Positions 37,062 to 46,246 of a stretch of 64,000 nucleotides of DNA are shown here, piece after piece. How positions within the stretch are numbered: position 1 is the first letter of the stretch; each line of letters starts with the position of its first letter. The DNA is taken from positions 1,426,001 through 1,490,000 of the forward strand of contig CAWBYP010000002.1 in the NCBI GenBank assembly GCA_963793005.1, in the 5' to 3' direction. Below the pieces are notes generated by a model. The model was not told where the DNA came from, made no database searches, and worked only from the letters and a program-made list of their open reading frames with translations. The translations under genes were made by a program, and so were the position numbers. The stretch comes from RPQJ01 sp963793005 (lineage in GTDB: Bacteria > Pseudomonadota > Gammaproteobacteria > Steroidobacterales > Steroidobacteraceae).

Positions 37062-39743
37062 ATGGCCCTCGGGTCGCCCAACCCGCAGCTGGTGCTCAAG
37101 ACGACGCCACCCCGCATCCCGCGGATGGCGCTCGATAGATCGCGGCTCGGCGCATCGCGGCCTGAATTTTCCGACAAGTCCGTAATTGTCCTGCAGGCGC
37201 CAGGCGGCTACGGCAAGACTTCGCTGCTCGCGCAGTGGCGCAAGGAAGCCCTGCAGGCAGGCGCCGTCGTCGCATGGCTGACGCTGGATGCACAGGACAC
37301 CGACGAGCGCCTCGTGCTCGGGTTGACAACCGCCATGCGTGCGGGGGGAGCACGACCCGACTTCGGCCAGGCGTTTGTCGGCGCCTCTGGCACGAACGGC
37401 AGGTCGCTCGAGGAGATCACCGAGTGGCTGGCGGAAGTCGCCGACAGCATGGTCGAAACCGTGCTGATTCTCGACGAAGTGCACACACTGCCCGATTCGA
37501 TGCTCGGCTCGTCGATCGCCTACCTGCTGCTCAACGCCCCTGCCAACCTCAGGGTCGTGCTTGCTTCCCGCAAACCGGTCGCGCTGCCACTGCATGACCT
37601 GCCGGATCGCGGCCGCTTTACCTCGCTTGCAGCCGGCGACCTCTGCTTCGACCTGTCGGAGACCGTCTCGCTGCTGCAGGCGCGGTTTGGCCGGAAAATC
37701 GAGCTCGATTCGTGCGTCCGCCTCCACGAACTCACCGAGGGCTGGCCGCTGGGACTGCAGCTCGCCATTTCGACAATCGAACGCAGGGGCGACCTGCAGC
37801 ACGCGATTGCCGGTTTCTCGGTCCGGTCGGGAGACATTCACCGCTATTTCGTCGAGAGCCTCGTCGATCACCTCCCGCCGGCTGCTGCATCCCTGCTGGT
37901 GCAGGTCTCCTTCATCGACGCCCTGTCGCCCTCGCTGTGCGAGGCGATTACGCTTCGGGACGACTGTGCTCGCGTACTGGCGCAGTTGCGCGAACTCACG
38001 CCGATCCTGTCGGAGGGTCTCGACAGCGAGTGGTCGCGGATACATCCGCTTGCGCGTGAATTCCTCGCGTCACGCTTCGCCGCGCTGCCGGAGGCCGAGA
38101 GGCTCGAGTACCACGCCCGCGCCGCGCGCTGGCTCGACGAGCACGGGCAGTGCGAGGAAGCCGCGCGGCACATGCTCGAGGCGGGCATGCCGGACGAGGC
38201 CTACCGCGTGATCGCACGCGCGCTGCACAACGTCCTGCTCAGGGGCCAGGTGTCGCTGGTCACGGACTGGATCAAGCGCCTGCCCCGCGAAGAGATCCTG
38301 CGTCGGACGAACCTGCGACTCACGGTCGGCTGGATGCTGGCCCAGAGCGACCGCCACGCGGAGGCGGCGCAACTGGTCGAGCCGATCCTGGACGACACGA
38401 CCGCGGATGACGGGGACCGTTGCGAGAGTGCCGAGATCTGCGCAACCGCGGCGTTTTTCGCCGACGACCTCGGCCGCATGAGCGATATCGTCTCGGCCTG
38501 GTACGACGTGCTGCCGACCCATTCGATTCTTCGCCACGTGGTCGGCGTCAACCAGCTCGCGCTACTGACGCTCTACCGCGGGGCGCCTGACCAGGCGCGC
38601 TACACCTACCGGCAACTGCCACCCGACGACGGCTCGGCCGGGGGCTACGCGCTCGGCTGGCGCGACTGGATCATCGGCTTGAGCTATCTCTGGGAAGGCC
38701 AGGTCGACCTGGCGGCCCGGACGCTGCAGGCTGCATTGGCAAGGACCGAAGAAGACTCCGGGCGCCGCAGTCCGATCTCGGCGATGCTCGGCGCCGCGCT
38801 CGCGGCAGCGCAGTGGGAGCGCAACGAAACAGACGCGGCCGCGGAACTGCTCGCCGACCGGCTCGACGTCCTGGAGCGCAGCGCGCCGCCGGATGCGATC
38901 GCGCTCGGCTACGGCACCGCCGCGCGCGCAGCGGCGCTTGCTGGTAACCAGCAGCGTGCGCTCGACCTGCTGGACAGCCTGTTTGCGCTTGGTGAGGCAC
39001 GCAGCCTGCCGCGACTCTGCATCGCAAGCCTGGGCGAACGAATGCGCCAGCACGTACTGAGGGGCCGCGCAGATCTCTGCACGGCCGTAGAACGCAAGCT
39101 CGACGCGATTTCAGCCGAATTCGACGGGCACGGATGGGGCGTCCTCGGCCCTACCGTCGAGTTGCAGGTCGGTCTGGCCCGGGCGTACGCGTCGATCGCA
39201 AGGCGCGACTGGACTGCCTCGCTGGAGCGACTCGAGGAACTTGCCCCGGCGGCCGAACGGCTGCGCCGCGGACGGGACGGTATCCAGATCTACCTGCTTC
39301 GCGCCCTGGCGGCCAACCGATGCGGCAAGGACGGTGCAAAGCTTCTGGACGAGGCCGTGAGCATGGCGCAGATGTGGGGCCTCGCGCGCGTCCTCGCGGA
39401 CACGCACCCTGAACTCGATAGCCTCGTCCGGCAGTCGCAGGCCGACCCGAATCCGGGGTCGGGTGATATCGACACAGGCCGAGGGATCGCGGTGGCCGGC
39501 GAACCGGCCGAAAAACCAGTCCAGACGCGTGCCCGGACCGCGCGAAGCTCGTTGCTCTCGCCGAAGGAGCGCGAGGTGGTGGGCCTGCTTGCGAGCAGCA
39601 TGTCGAACAAGCAGATTGCGCTGGCCATGGGCGTGTCAGACGAGACCGTCAAGTGGCACTTCAAGAACCTGTTCCGGAAACTCAATGCCGGGTCGCGCAG
39701 CCACCTGCTGCAACGCGCCCGGATGGTTGGGGTCGTCGACTAG
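37062..39743 (+). CDS. MalT-like LuxR-family transcriptional regulator (second copy)
   Basis: An 893-aa paralogue of the regulator at 3602-6274. Both have LKT-PP then an arginine-rich N-terminus, a P-loop (QAPGGYGKT, 45-53, here), a DAQD segment, the NELTEGWPLGLQLA-like winged domain (HELTEGWPLGLQLA here), a helical repeat region and a C-terminal HTH (LSPKEREVVGLLASSMSNKQIALAMG, VKWHFKNLFRKLNA). It should be an ATP-dependent activator responding to a small inducer. The start has AGGAG about 10 nt upstream. It is followed after 3 bp by a convergent methyltransferase gene, and the zinc dehydrogenase lies 116 bp upstream on the same strand. Confidence 0.92.
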   Translation: MALGSPNPQLVLKTTPPRIPRMALDRSRLGASRPEFSDKSVIVLQAPGGYGKTSLLAQWRKEALQAGAVVAWLTLDAQDTDERLVLGLTTAMRAGGARPDFGQAFVGASGTNGRSLEEITEWLAEVADSMVETVLILDEVHTLPDSMLGSSIAYLLLNAPANLRVVLASRKPVALPLHDLPDRGRFTSLAAGDLCFDLSETVSLLQARFGRKIELDSCVRLHELTEGWPLGLQLAISTIERRGDLQHAIAGFSVRSGDIHRYFVESLVDHLPPAAASLLVQVSFIDALSPSLCEAITLRDDCARVLAQLRELTPILSEGLDSEWSRIHPLAREFLASRFAALPEAERLEYHARAARWLDEHGQCEEAARHMLEAGMPDEAYRVIARALHNVLLRGQVSLVTDWIKRLPREEILRRTNLRLTVGWMLAQSDRHAEAAQLVEPILDDTTADDGDRCESAEICATAAFFADDLGRMSDIVSAWYDVLPTHSILRHVVGVNQLALLTLYRGAPDQARYTYRQLPPDDGSAGGYALGWRDWIIGLSYLWEGQVDLAARTLQAALARTEEDSGRRSPISAMLGAALAAAQWERNETDAAAELLADRLDVLERSAPPDAIALGYGTAARAAALAGNQQRALDLLDSLFALGEARSLPRLCIASLGERMRQHVLRGRADLCTAVERKLDAISAEFDGHGWGVLGPTVELQVGLARAYASIARRDWTASLERLEELAPAAERLRRGRDGIQIYLLRALAANRCGKDGAKLLDEAVSMAQMWGLARVLADTHPELDSLVRQSQADPNPGSGDIDTGRGIAVAGEPAEKPVQTRARTARSSLLSPKEREVVGLLASSMSNKQIALAMGVSDETVKWHFKNLFRKLNAGSRSHLLQRARMVGVVD

Positions 39744-39746
39744 GAG

Positions 39747-40205
39747 TCAGAGCCAGCGCCTCACGGTCGCCAGGTACGTCGTATATTCCTCGCCGAACAA
39801 CTCCGCGAGGATCCTTTCCTCCGGCTTGACCTGGAACCGGTTCATGTAGAGCACCCAGAAAGGCGGGCCCACCAATGCCCACGGCGAGGCGAGGAATATC
39901 GCCCAGGCCGTAAGGACCATCGCCAGGCCGAGATACATCGGATTGCGCGTGACCCGGTAGACGCCACTCGTGACGAACGACGACGCTCGCCCAGGCCGGA
40001 TCGGGTCGACAGTCGTCCCGGACCTGCGAAACGCGAGCACTCCGAGCACGGCAAACGAAACACCGGTCACCGCGATCGCCAGCGATGCCGCCCACCTGGC
40101 GAGGTCGCTGATCGCGAAATGCGGCGTGAACCGGGCGAGCTGCCACATGGCAGCTGCCACAAGCGGCGCGAGGACCAGCGGCGGTATCTTGAGTTCGAGG
40201 TTCAT
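39747..40205 (-). CDS. Small isoprenylcysteine methyltransferase-like membrane protein
   Basis: A 152-aa integral membrane protein with about four hydrophobic segments. The C-terminal half holds SGVYRVTRNPMYLGLAMVLTAWAI and NRFQVKPEERILAELFGEEYTTYL, the signature of the PEMT/ICMT superfamily of SAM-dependent membrane methyltransferases. The acceptor could be a lipid, an isoprenoid or a protein cysteine; sequence does not decide. ATG 40205 is used; no strong Shine-Dalgarno is visible. It ends 3 bp from the convergent regulator stop. Confidence 0.83.
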   Translation of the reverse strand: MNLELKIPPLVLAPLVAAAMWQLARFTPHFAISDLARWAASLAIAVTGVSFAVLGVLAFRRSGTTVDPIRPGRASSFVTSGVYRVTRNPMYLGLAMVLTAWAIFLASPWALVGPPFWVLYMNRFQVKPEERILAELFGEEYTTYLATVRRWL

Positions 40206-40285
40206 TCGGGATACCCGAACCGGGATGTAGGCACGAACGAATGTAGCAAAAGTCCCGGCGACCCGCTGCCCGCCACGCGGCCTTC

Positions 40286-41791
40286 CTAGCAGGCGCGGGC
40301 GATTCCGTCGGCTACGTGGTGCGCCCACGCCGCAATCGCGACCGACGGCGGGCCGCCCGGCGCTGCCGGCAGCGCCGCTGCGTCGGCCACGTAGAGCCCA
40401 GGGTTGCCGTGCACTTCACCACGGTGGTCTACGACTCCGTCCATGGCGGTCGCGCCCAGGCATGCGCCCCCGCTTACGTGCGGCGACAGCGGTTTCCGGA
40501 CCGGAATCACCCTGCTCCCGCTTTCGTCGGAGACGACCTGCAACCCTTCCCGCAGGTCATGGTAGACGGGCTCTTTGCGGTAGTCGTAGTCGAGGCGCAG
40601 GCGACCTCCCCTGAAATCCGCTGACGCCGTGCCGCTGTCGGCGCCCATTGCATACATGAAGAACACCTTCGCCAGCCTGCGCTTCACGAATCCTGGCAGC
40701 GGCATCGTGTCCAGGCCAGGGAGCCCTCCGAAACCGAAGCTCTGCGACGCATGGCCATCGACCGTGAACTCGCCCTGCGACGGAGTGGAATTGAAGCTCG
40801 AGACTGGCGCAGACGTCCTCAGCCAGGCGGCTGCGAGGTCCCCGTTCGCGAAGAAACGCCGGCCGAGCGCCGGCATCGGTGCCAACCCGCCTGATGGCCG
40901 CGCCGCTGCAAACAGCAGGCGCATGGTGTTCAAGGTCCCGGCGGCGAGAACCACTCGCCTGGCGCAGATATATTGATGCGTGCCCGTGTCCAGGTCCCTG
41001 AACTGAACGACATAGCCGGGACCATCCACAGGACGGGACGGGCTGATCGAGGTCACCTCGCACAGGTCGCGGACGGTGACCCCCTTGTCCAGCACGGGAG
41101 CCAGGTACGCGAAGTCGACCGACGCCTTCGCACCGCCGCGCGAACCGAGGAAGCTGTCGCCGTCGAACGCACAGTACCGGCGCTCCACACCGGCCGGGCC
41201 GCCTGCGACAAGCGTTCCAGCCTGCGCCGCAGTCGGCGGCAGCAGGATTCCCATGTACGGCTGCGGATCGGCCGATCGGCAACGCCTCTCTGCGCCGTCC
41301 GGAAAATGCGTCCATACGGATTGCGGCAGCAGGTGCTCCCGCGAGAGACGAACGCCGCCCATGTCACTGATGACCTTGTCGTAGTAACGCTCGATGTCGG
41401 CTGGATCGAGCTCCGGGTGATGGCCACGCCACATCGAGGTGTTCAGCGGCGGCACCAGCAGGCCCCCGTAGGCGGTGCTGCCGCCGCCGACGGCCGACGC
41501 CGAAAGCGTATAGAGGCCGGGATACAACCCGACTTCGTACATGCCGGCCGGATTCAGACGCAGGCTCAGCGGGCCAAGATTCAGCGAGCGAAGAAAATGC
41601 GTGACTGCCTTGCCGCCGTACGGGAACGGCGAGCGCCGCGCGATGCCCATCGACCTGACCGGCACTGAATCGCGCCACGGACCACGCTCCAGAACCAGCA
41701 CACGCTTGCCGGCAAGCGCCAGTCGGTTCGCGGTGACGCTGCCGCCGAAGCCGCTGCCAATGACGACGACGTCAGCGCGCTGCCGGGTCAC
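40286..41791 (-). CDS. GMC-type FAD oxidoreductase, cholesterol-oxidase-like
   Basis: A 501-aa flavoenzyme. FAD binds at VVVIGSGFGGSVTANRLA (8-25), and SASAVGGGSTAYGGLLVPP resembles the second FAD contact of cholesterol oxidases and related GMC enzymes. The C-terminal NPGLYVADAAALPAAPGGPPSVAIAAWAHHVADGIA is the usual GMC tail, with catalytic His in the SPHVSGGACLG region. It should oxidise a sterol- or terpene-like alcohol, or an aliphatic alcohol. No signal peptide is present, so it acts in the cytoplasm. It starts 9 bp after the stop of the DUF6632-like gene and is likely cotranscribed with it. Confidence 0.88.
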   Translation of the reverse strand: MTRQRADVVVIGSGFGGSVTANRLALAGKRVLVLERGPWRDSVPVRSMGIARRSPFPYGGKAVTHFLRSLNLGPLSLRLNPAGMYEVGLYPGLYTLSASAVGGGSTAYGGLLVPPLNTSMWRGHHPELDPADIERYYDKVISDMGGVRLSREHLLPQSVWTHFPDGAERRCRSADPQPYMGILLPPTAAQAGTLVAGGPAGVERRYCAFDGDSFLGSRGGAKASVDFAYLAPVLDKGVTVRDLCEVTSISPSRPVDGPGYVVQFRDLDTGTHQYICARRVVLAAGTLNTMRLLFAAARPSGGLAPMPALGRRFFANGDLAAAWLRTSAPVSSFNSTPSQGEFTVDGHASQSFGFGGLPGLDTMPLPGFVKRRLAKVFFMYAMGADSGTASADFRGGRLRLDYDYRKEPVYHDLREGLQVVSDESGSRVIPVRKPLSPHVSGGACLGATAMDGVVDHRGEVHGNPGLYVADAAALPAAPGGPPSVAIAAWAHHVADGIARAC

Positions 41792-41800
41792 CGCGCGGCC

Positions 41801-42256
41801 TCAGGCTGCCTGCTTGCGCGCGGCGCGGTCCGGATACCAGATCCAGCAGGCCACGGCGATCGCGAACAGCATCGGGACGTCGGCCCACAGGTGGGCGTGC
41901 TCGTTCGGGTAGATGAAGGCCTGGGGGATCATGATCCCGCCGTGAATGATGCTCGACACGATGCCGAAATCGAACAGCGCCACGTTCCTCTTCGGGTCTC
42001 GCGCACCCCGGACCATCAGGAAGCCGTAGGAGACGTACAGCGCAGCGATCATGAAGAAATACGGATGCAGGCCGTTGTACGGAGATGCCGGGTGCTCCGG
42101 CCCGATCACGGGAAGGCAGTATTCCAGCGGGACCGAGCCCCACAGTATTCCGGGCGGGTAGATCAGCACCGACGCGGGCAGGCCCAGCATCAGGAACCAG
42201 CCGATCACCCGCATGGCACGAGCGGACTTCCCGAGGCGCGTTTCCGGACTCTGCAT
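41801..42256 (-). CDS. Small membrane protein, DUF6632-like
   Basis: A 151-aa protein with four hydrophobic segments: IGWFLMLGLPASVLI, YFFMIAALYVSYGFLMV, FGIVSSIIHGGIMIPQAF and MLFAIAVACWIWY. The SSIIHGGIMIPQA segment followed by HLWADVPML recalls DUF6632 proteins; function is unknown. ATG 42256 is chosen as the start of the hydrophobic protein. It precedes the GMC oxidase by 9 bp and diverges from the acyl-CoA synthetase across a palindrome, so it is probably controlled with both. It could be a membrane anchor or quinone-side partner of the oxidase, which is inference. Confidence 0.65.
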   Translation of the reverse strand: MQSPETRLGKSARAMRVIGWFLMLGLPASVLIYPPGILWGSVPLEYCLPVIGPEHPASPYNGLHPYFFMIAALYVSYGFLMVRGARDPKRNVALFDFGIVSSIIHGGIMIPQAFIYPNEHAHLWADVPMLFAIAVACWIWYPDRAARKQAA

Positions 42257-42352
42257 TTGGGACCCCACCTTCAATAATTGATCAAATCCGGCCGGCCGCA
42301 ATCGCGCCGCCCGGCCACGCATCCTTTATCACTCGTCCGCAGCGACGCTTCA

Positions 42353-42370
42353 CCCCCCTGCGGGGGGGGG
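42353..42370. promoter_or_regulatory. C-run/G-run palindromic site in divergent promoter (copy 2)
   Basis: CCCCCC (42353-42358), TGC, then nine G (42362-42370), preceded by TTCA. It lies between the DUF6632-GMC operon (start 42256, minus) and the acyl-CoA synthetase (start about 42464, plus). It shares the TCA-CCCCC...GGGGGG form with copies at 6357-6376 and 48777-48794. Confidence 0.45.
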
Positions 42371-42419
42371 CATGCCCGGCAATAACCGGCGAAAATGACC
42401 GCACCGAGCCAACAGAAGC

Positions 42420-44036
42420 ATGTCCGGCCGCGGATCGGGCGGCGGCAGCCCTGGAGTCAACCTATGCAGGTCAATTTCTCAGTCGTCAGCGAGGGTCTCG
42501 CGCAGGACCTATGGTGACGCCGAGTGCATCGTGAACGTCGAGCGCAACCGTCGATACAGCTTTCGCGACTACCACCTGCTGACCAATCGCATCGTCAACA
42601 TGATGCGCTCCCGCCTCGACCTGCACCGCAGCGACGCCTGGCTCACGATCCTGCACAACGACAGTCTTTCGCTGCTGAGCTTTTTCACCGCCTATAAGGG
42701 CGAGGCCCGCGCCTGCTACACGAATACCACCGACGCGCTGGAGACGCAGGCGCACCAGATCGACCTGGTCAGGCCAAAGGTCGTGTTCATCGAGGCGGAA
42801 CTCCTCCCGACCCATTACCCGATGCTGAAGGAACGCGGCATCACGGTCGTCAGCATGGACCCGCCCGCGGCTGAATTCCCGGACGTGATGCATTTCTGGA
42901 CGCTACTCGACGGCGTGAGCGATGCCAATCCCGACGTCATCCACGACGACCGGGAGGACTGCCTGCTGCTGCGATTCACCGGCGGCACGACCGGCGCCCC
43001 CAAGGCCGTCATGTACTCGATCGACAACTTCATGGCGTCCCGGGACCTGCACTACGCGACCGTGGACGCCGTCGCGGCCCGGACCACGCGGCTGCTGCAT
43101 TTCGGGCTGATCAGCCACGCGAGCGGCATCGTGTTCTTCCCCGTCCTGTTCAAGGGCGGGTGCACGCTGACGATGAACGATCGCAGCGCACTCACCTGGT
43201 GCCGCACCGTCGAACGCGAGAAGGTGACTGCGTCGCTGATGGTGCCGTTGATGCTTTACCGCCTGCTCGAGGCGCCCGAAGCCCGGGAATTCGATCTATC
43301 GTCACTGGACACCGTCTACTACGGCGCGTCGCCGATGAGCCCGACCCGGCTCAAGCAGCTGCGTGAGCGCTTCGGCGACATCTTCGTGCAGCTCTACGGC
43401 AGCTCCGAGCACTGCGGCGCGGCCACCTCGATGAGCAAGGCCGAGCACCGGCCGGACCACAACGGCGACGAGTCCCACTTTGCCTCGGCTGGCCGGATCG
43501 TTCCGGGCGTCGAACTGCTGATCGTCGATCGTGAAGGCCGGCGCGTGCCTCACGGCCACGATGGCGAGATCTGGATACGATCGCGCGCGATTTGCATGGG
43601 CTACCTGCACGACCCCGGGAAGACTGCCGCCGAGTTCTGCGACGGCTACTGGAAGTCGGGCGACTTCGGTCGTATCGACGGCAACGGATATGTCTACGTA
43701 CTCGACCGGGTCAAGGACACGATCCGCTGCAACGACTGCAACGTCTATCCGTCGGTCGTCGAGGCTGCCTTGAGCGCGCACCCGCAGGTGATGATGGCGG
43801 CGGTCGTCGGCATCACCGATCCCGGCTGCGGCGAGTTCGTGCACGCAGAAATCGTATTGCGCAGCGGGGAGACCCTGGACGAGCAGGAACTCAGGAGGTT
43901 CCTGGCTCCAAGGCTGTCCGATAACGACATTCCGCGCACGATTGGCATTGCACCCTCGCTGCCGCTGACGCCGGTAGGCAAGGTTCTGCGCCGCACTGTG
44001 CGCGATACCTGCCGCGATCGCGCCCGCGGCAGCTGA
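42420..44036 (+). CDS. Acyl-CoA synthetase, class I adenylate-forming (probable N-terminal frameshift)
   Basis: The main frame encodes 538 aa with an AMP-binding core: RFTGGTTGAPKAVMY (phosphate loop), LYGSSEHCGAA, GEIWIRSRAICMGYLHDPGKTAAEF, WKSGDFGRIDGNGYVYVLDRVKDTI and the catalytic Lys in TPVGKVLRR. The expected family N-terminus (VNFSVVSEGLAQ then YGDAECIVN) is split. The first part is read in another frame from ATG 42464, which has GGAG at 42453-42456; the second part (TYGDAECIVNVERN) is in the main frame. One extra base near 42506-42511 would explain this. If so, the natural start is 42464; otherwise the cell uses 42420 and has an altered first 30 residues. It diverges from the GMC operon and probably acts on the same hydrophobic acids. 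Confidence 0.82.
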   Translation: MSGRGSGGGSPGVNLCRSISQSSARVSRRTYGDAECIVNVERNRRYSFRDYHLLTNRIVNMMRSRLDLHRSDAWLTILHNDSLSLLSFFTAYKGEARACYTNTTDALETQAHQIDLVRPKVVFIEAELLPTHYPMLKERGITVVSMDPPAAEFPDVMHFWTLLDGVSDANPDVIHDDREDCLLLRFTGGTTGAPKAVMYSIDNFMASRDLHYATVDAVAARTTRLLHFGLISHASGIVFFPVLFKGGCTLTMNDRSALTWCRTVEREKVTASLMVPLMLYRLLEAPEAREFDLSSLDTVYYGASPMSPTRLKQLRERFGDIFVQLYGSSEHCGAATSMSKAEHRPDHNGDESHFASAGRIVPGVELLIVDREGRRVPHGHDGEIWIRSRAICMGYLHDPGKTAAEFCDGYWKSGDFGRIDGNGYVYVLDRVKDTIRCNDCNVYPSVVEAALSAHPQVMMAAVVGITDPGCGEFVHAEIVLRSGETLDEQELRRFLAPRLSDNDIPRTIGIAPSLPLTPVGKVLRRTVRDTCRDRARGS

Positions 44037-44079
44037 ATTTCGAAGAACGGCGCGTTTCGAACGCGCGGAGACCCGCCAG

Positions 44080-44817
44080 ATGCCCATTGTGAAAGCCCTG
44101 AAGACGAAGGCCGGTACCTTGCGAAAGTCGGTGAGGCGCAGGAAGAAGGAACCGAAGTCGGCGTTCGGCGGCTTCAAGAAGCGCACGATCACCGCGGCCC
44201 AGCTGGCGGGCCGGCTGGCATCGCTGGTGCCGGAACTCGGCACCATGTACCGGGTGTGGCTGAAGGAAGAAGTCGACGCGGGCTTCCGCGAGGAACTGAT
44301 GCTGGCTGTATCGCAGCTCAACGGCTGCATCTACTGCAGCTGGGGACACCACGAGTGGGCGCAGATCAGCGGCGTCTCGAACGAGGAACTCGCCCGGCTC
44401 GAGCAGCTGGACCCGACCGGTTTCGACCGGCGCAAATGGGTGGCGATTTCCTACGTGCGTGCGCTGGTGAAGGAGAATTTCGTACGGGTACAGCCCCAGC
44501 TTCGGCGCGCAATGCAGCACAAGTACTCGGCACGCGAGATCCGCAACATCGAACTGATAGCCAACGTAATGGATGTCGGCAACCGCGGCAGCAACACCTT
44601 CGACGCGATGCGGTCGAGGCTCAAGGGCGCTCCCGCGTCGGACAGCAGGGTCGTCGATGAACTGATTCTCAGCGGCGTATTCCTGACGATCGCTCCCATC
44701 GTGCTGGTCTTCGTCGCGCGTGCGTCTAAACGCCCGATCGTGGAGGTGGCCCGCAGCCTGGTCGATTACACCAAGAACTACGAAGAAAAGTTCGCCACAT
44801 CCGGAGCAGCGAAATGA
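44080..44817 (+). CDS. Carboxymuconolactone decarboxylase / AhpD-like protein
   Basis: A 245-aa protein with an AhpD-like core: GFREELMLAVSQLNGCIYCSWGHHEWAQ holds the redox pair Cys83-x2-Cys86 and His90, the peroxidase-type catalytic set. The first 35 residues are strongly basic (KTKAGTLRKSVRRRKKEPK). A hydrophobic segment near the C-terminus (ILSGVFLTIAPIVLVFVA) may anchor it to the membrane. Its stop overlaps the glutathione reductase start by 4 nt, so the two are translationally coupled and may be functionally linked. Most members of the family have no known substrate. Confidence 0.78.
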   Translation: MPIVKALKTKAGTLRKSVRRRKKEPKSAFGGFKKRTITAAQLAGRLASLVPELGTMYRVWLKEEVDAGFREELMLAVSQLNGCIYCSWGHHEWAQISGVSNEELARLEQLDPTGFDRRKWVAISYVRALVKENFVRVQPQLRRAMQHKYSAREIRNIELIANVMDVGNRGSNTFDAMRSRLKGAPASDSRVVDELILSGVFLTIAPIVLVFVARASKRPIVEVARSLVDYTKNYEEKFATSGAAK

Positions 44818-46232
44818 GCCCGGCAGCCAACGTGTTCGACACCGACCTGCTGGTCATCGGCGGGGGCAGCGGCGGTGTCCGCGCGGCGCGCATGGCCGCG
44901 GCGCGCGGCGCGCGGGTGACGCTGGTCGAGGCAGGCGGCACGGCGAGCCTGGGCGGGACCTGCGTCAACGTCGGCTGCATCCCGAAGAAGCTCTACAGCT
45001 ATGCGGCGCACTACGCCGAGGCCTTCGAGGAGTCGCACGGCTTCGGCTGGGTTGGCGCTGCGCCGCGGCTCGACTGGGAAAAGCTCAAGCAGAACCGCAG
45101 CACGGAGATTGCACGCCTGAATGGCGTGTACCAGACGCTGCTCGTGGGCAGCGGAGTGAACGTTGTCTACGGCCGTGCCCGCCTGGTGGATGCGCATACC
45201 GTGGCGGTCTCAGTTGAGGCCGACGGAGGTGGTTCGCCCACACGGGTCACTGCGCAGCATGTGCTGATAGCCACCGGGGGCCGGCCGTACGTTCCGGACG
45301 TTCCCGGTCACGAGCACCTGCTGACTTCGAACGATATGTTCGACCTTGCTCCCTTCCCGGCCCGGCTGCTGGTCATTGGAGGCGGCTACATCGCCTGCGA
45401 GTTCGCGTCGATTTTCAATGGGCTCGGCTCGCGGGTGACGCAGCTTTACCGCGGCCCTCAGGTACTGCGCGGGTTCGACAGCGACGTTCGCGGCTTCCTC
45501 GGCGCGGAAATGATCCGCAAGGGCGTCGACCTGCGCCTCAATGCCGGAATGATTTCTGCGGAGCGCACGGCTGCCGGGCTGCTGGTCAAGTTGCAGGACG
45601 GAGGAAGCCTGGTCGTCGACGCGGTGCTTTGCGCCACCGGTCGCGTGCCCAACGTGGAAGGCCTCGGGCTCGCGGACGCCGGAGTGGCACAGGGATCCGA
45701 CGGCGCCGTACTGGTCGATGAGCACTACCGGACCAGCGTGCCCTCGATCTACGCGGTTGGTGATGTCACCGCGCGGGTGCAGCTGACCCCGATCGCGCTG
45801 GCCGAGGCGATGGTGGTCGTCGATCACCTGCTCGGTGCAGCCGCAGGCAAGGCTCCGCGCACGCTCAGCTACGACTTCATTCCCACCGCCGTATTCACCC
45901 ACCCCAACGTCGGCACCGTCGGCATGACCGAGGCCGAGGCCCGGGCCGAGTTCGGTACCGTCAGCATATTCCGCAGTGAATTCAAGGCCCTGAAGCACAC
46001 GTTGAGCGGCAGCAGCGAACGAACGCTGATGAAGCTGATCGTCGATTCCGGCACGGACCGCGTCGTGGGACTGCACATGGTCGGTGACGACGCGGGCGAG
46101 ATCGTCCAGGGTTTCGCGGTGGCGATGAAGGCGGGAGCAACCAAGGCAATATTCGATGCGACCGTCGGCATCCATCCGACCGTGGCCGAGGAGTTCGTAA
46201 CGATGCGCGTGCCGGCGGCTGCAGCGCCCTAG
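44814..46232 (+). CDS. gor: Glutathione-disulfide reductase
   Basis: A 472-aa flavoprotein disulfide reductase that regenerates GSH from GSSG with NADPH. FAD binds at VIGGGSGGVRAARMAA, the redox disulfide is Cys50-Cys55 (GGTCVNVGCIPKKL), the pyridine-nucleotide site is VIGGGYIACEFASIFNGLG, and the C-terminal catalytic His-Glu is in VGIHPTVAEEF. TQLYRG in the coenzyme site replaces the usual arginine-rich TLIxRR pattern, though an Arg is present, so NADPH preference should be measured rather than assumed. It starts inside the AhpD-like stop and is followed after 14 bp by a thiolase. Confidence 0.93.
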   Translation: MSPAANVFDTDLLVIGGGSGGVRAARMAAARGARVTLVEAGGTASLGGTCVNVGCIPKKLYSYAAHYAEAFEESHGFGWVGAAPRLDWEKLKQNRSTEIARLNGVYQTLLVGSGVNVVYGRARLVDAHTVAVSVEADGGGSPTRVTAQHVLIATGGRPYVPDVPGHEHLLTSNDMFDLAPFPARLLVIGGGYIACEFASIFNGLGSRVTQLYRGPQVLRGFDSDVRGFLGAEMIRKGVDLRLNAGMISAERTAAGLLVKLQDGGSLVVDAVLCATGRVPNVEGLGLADAGVAQGSDGAVLVDEHYRTSVPSIYAVGDVTARVQLTPIALAEAMVVVDHLLGAAAGKAPRTLSYDFIPTAVFTHPNVGTVGMTEAEARAEFGTVSIFRSEFKALKHTLSGSSERTLMKLIVDSGTDRVVGLHMVGDDAGEIVQGFAVAMKAGATKAIFDATVGIHPTVAEEFVTMRVPAAAAP

Positions 46233-46246
46233 GCGCGGTTACCGGA

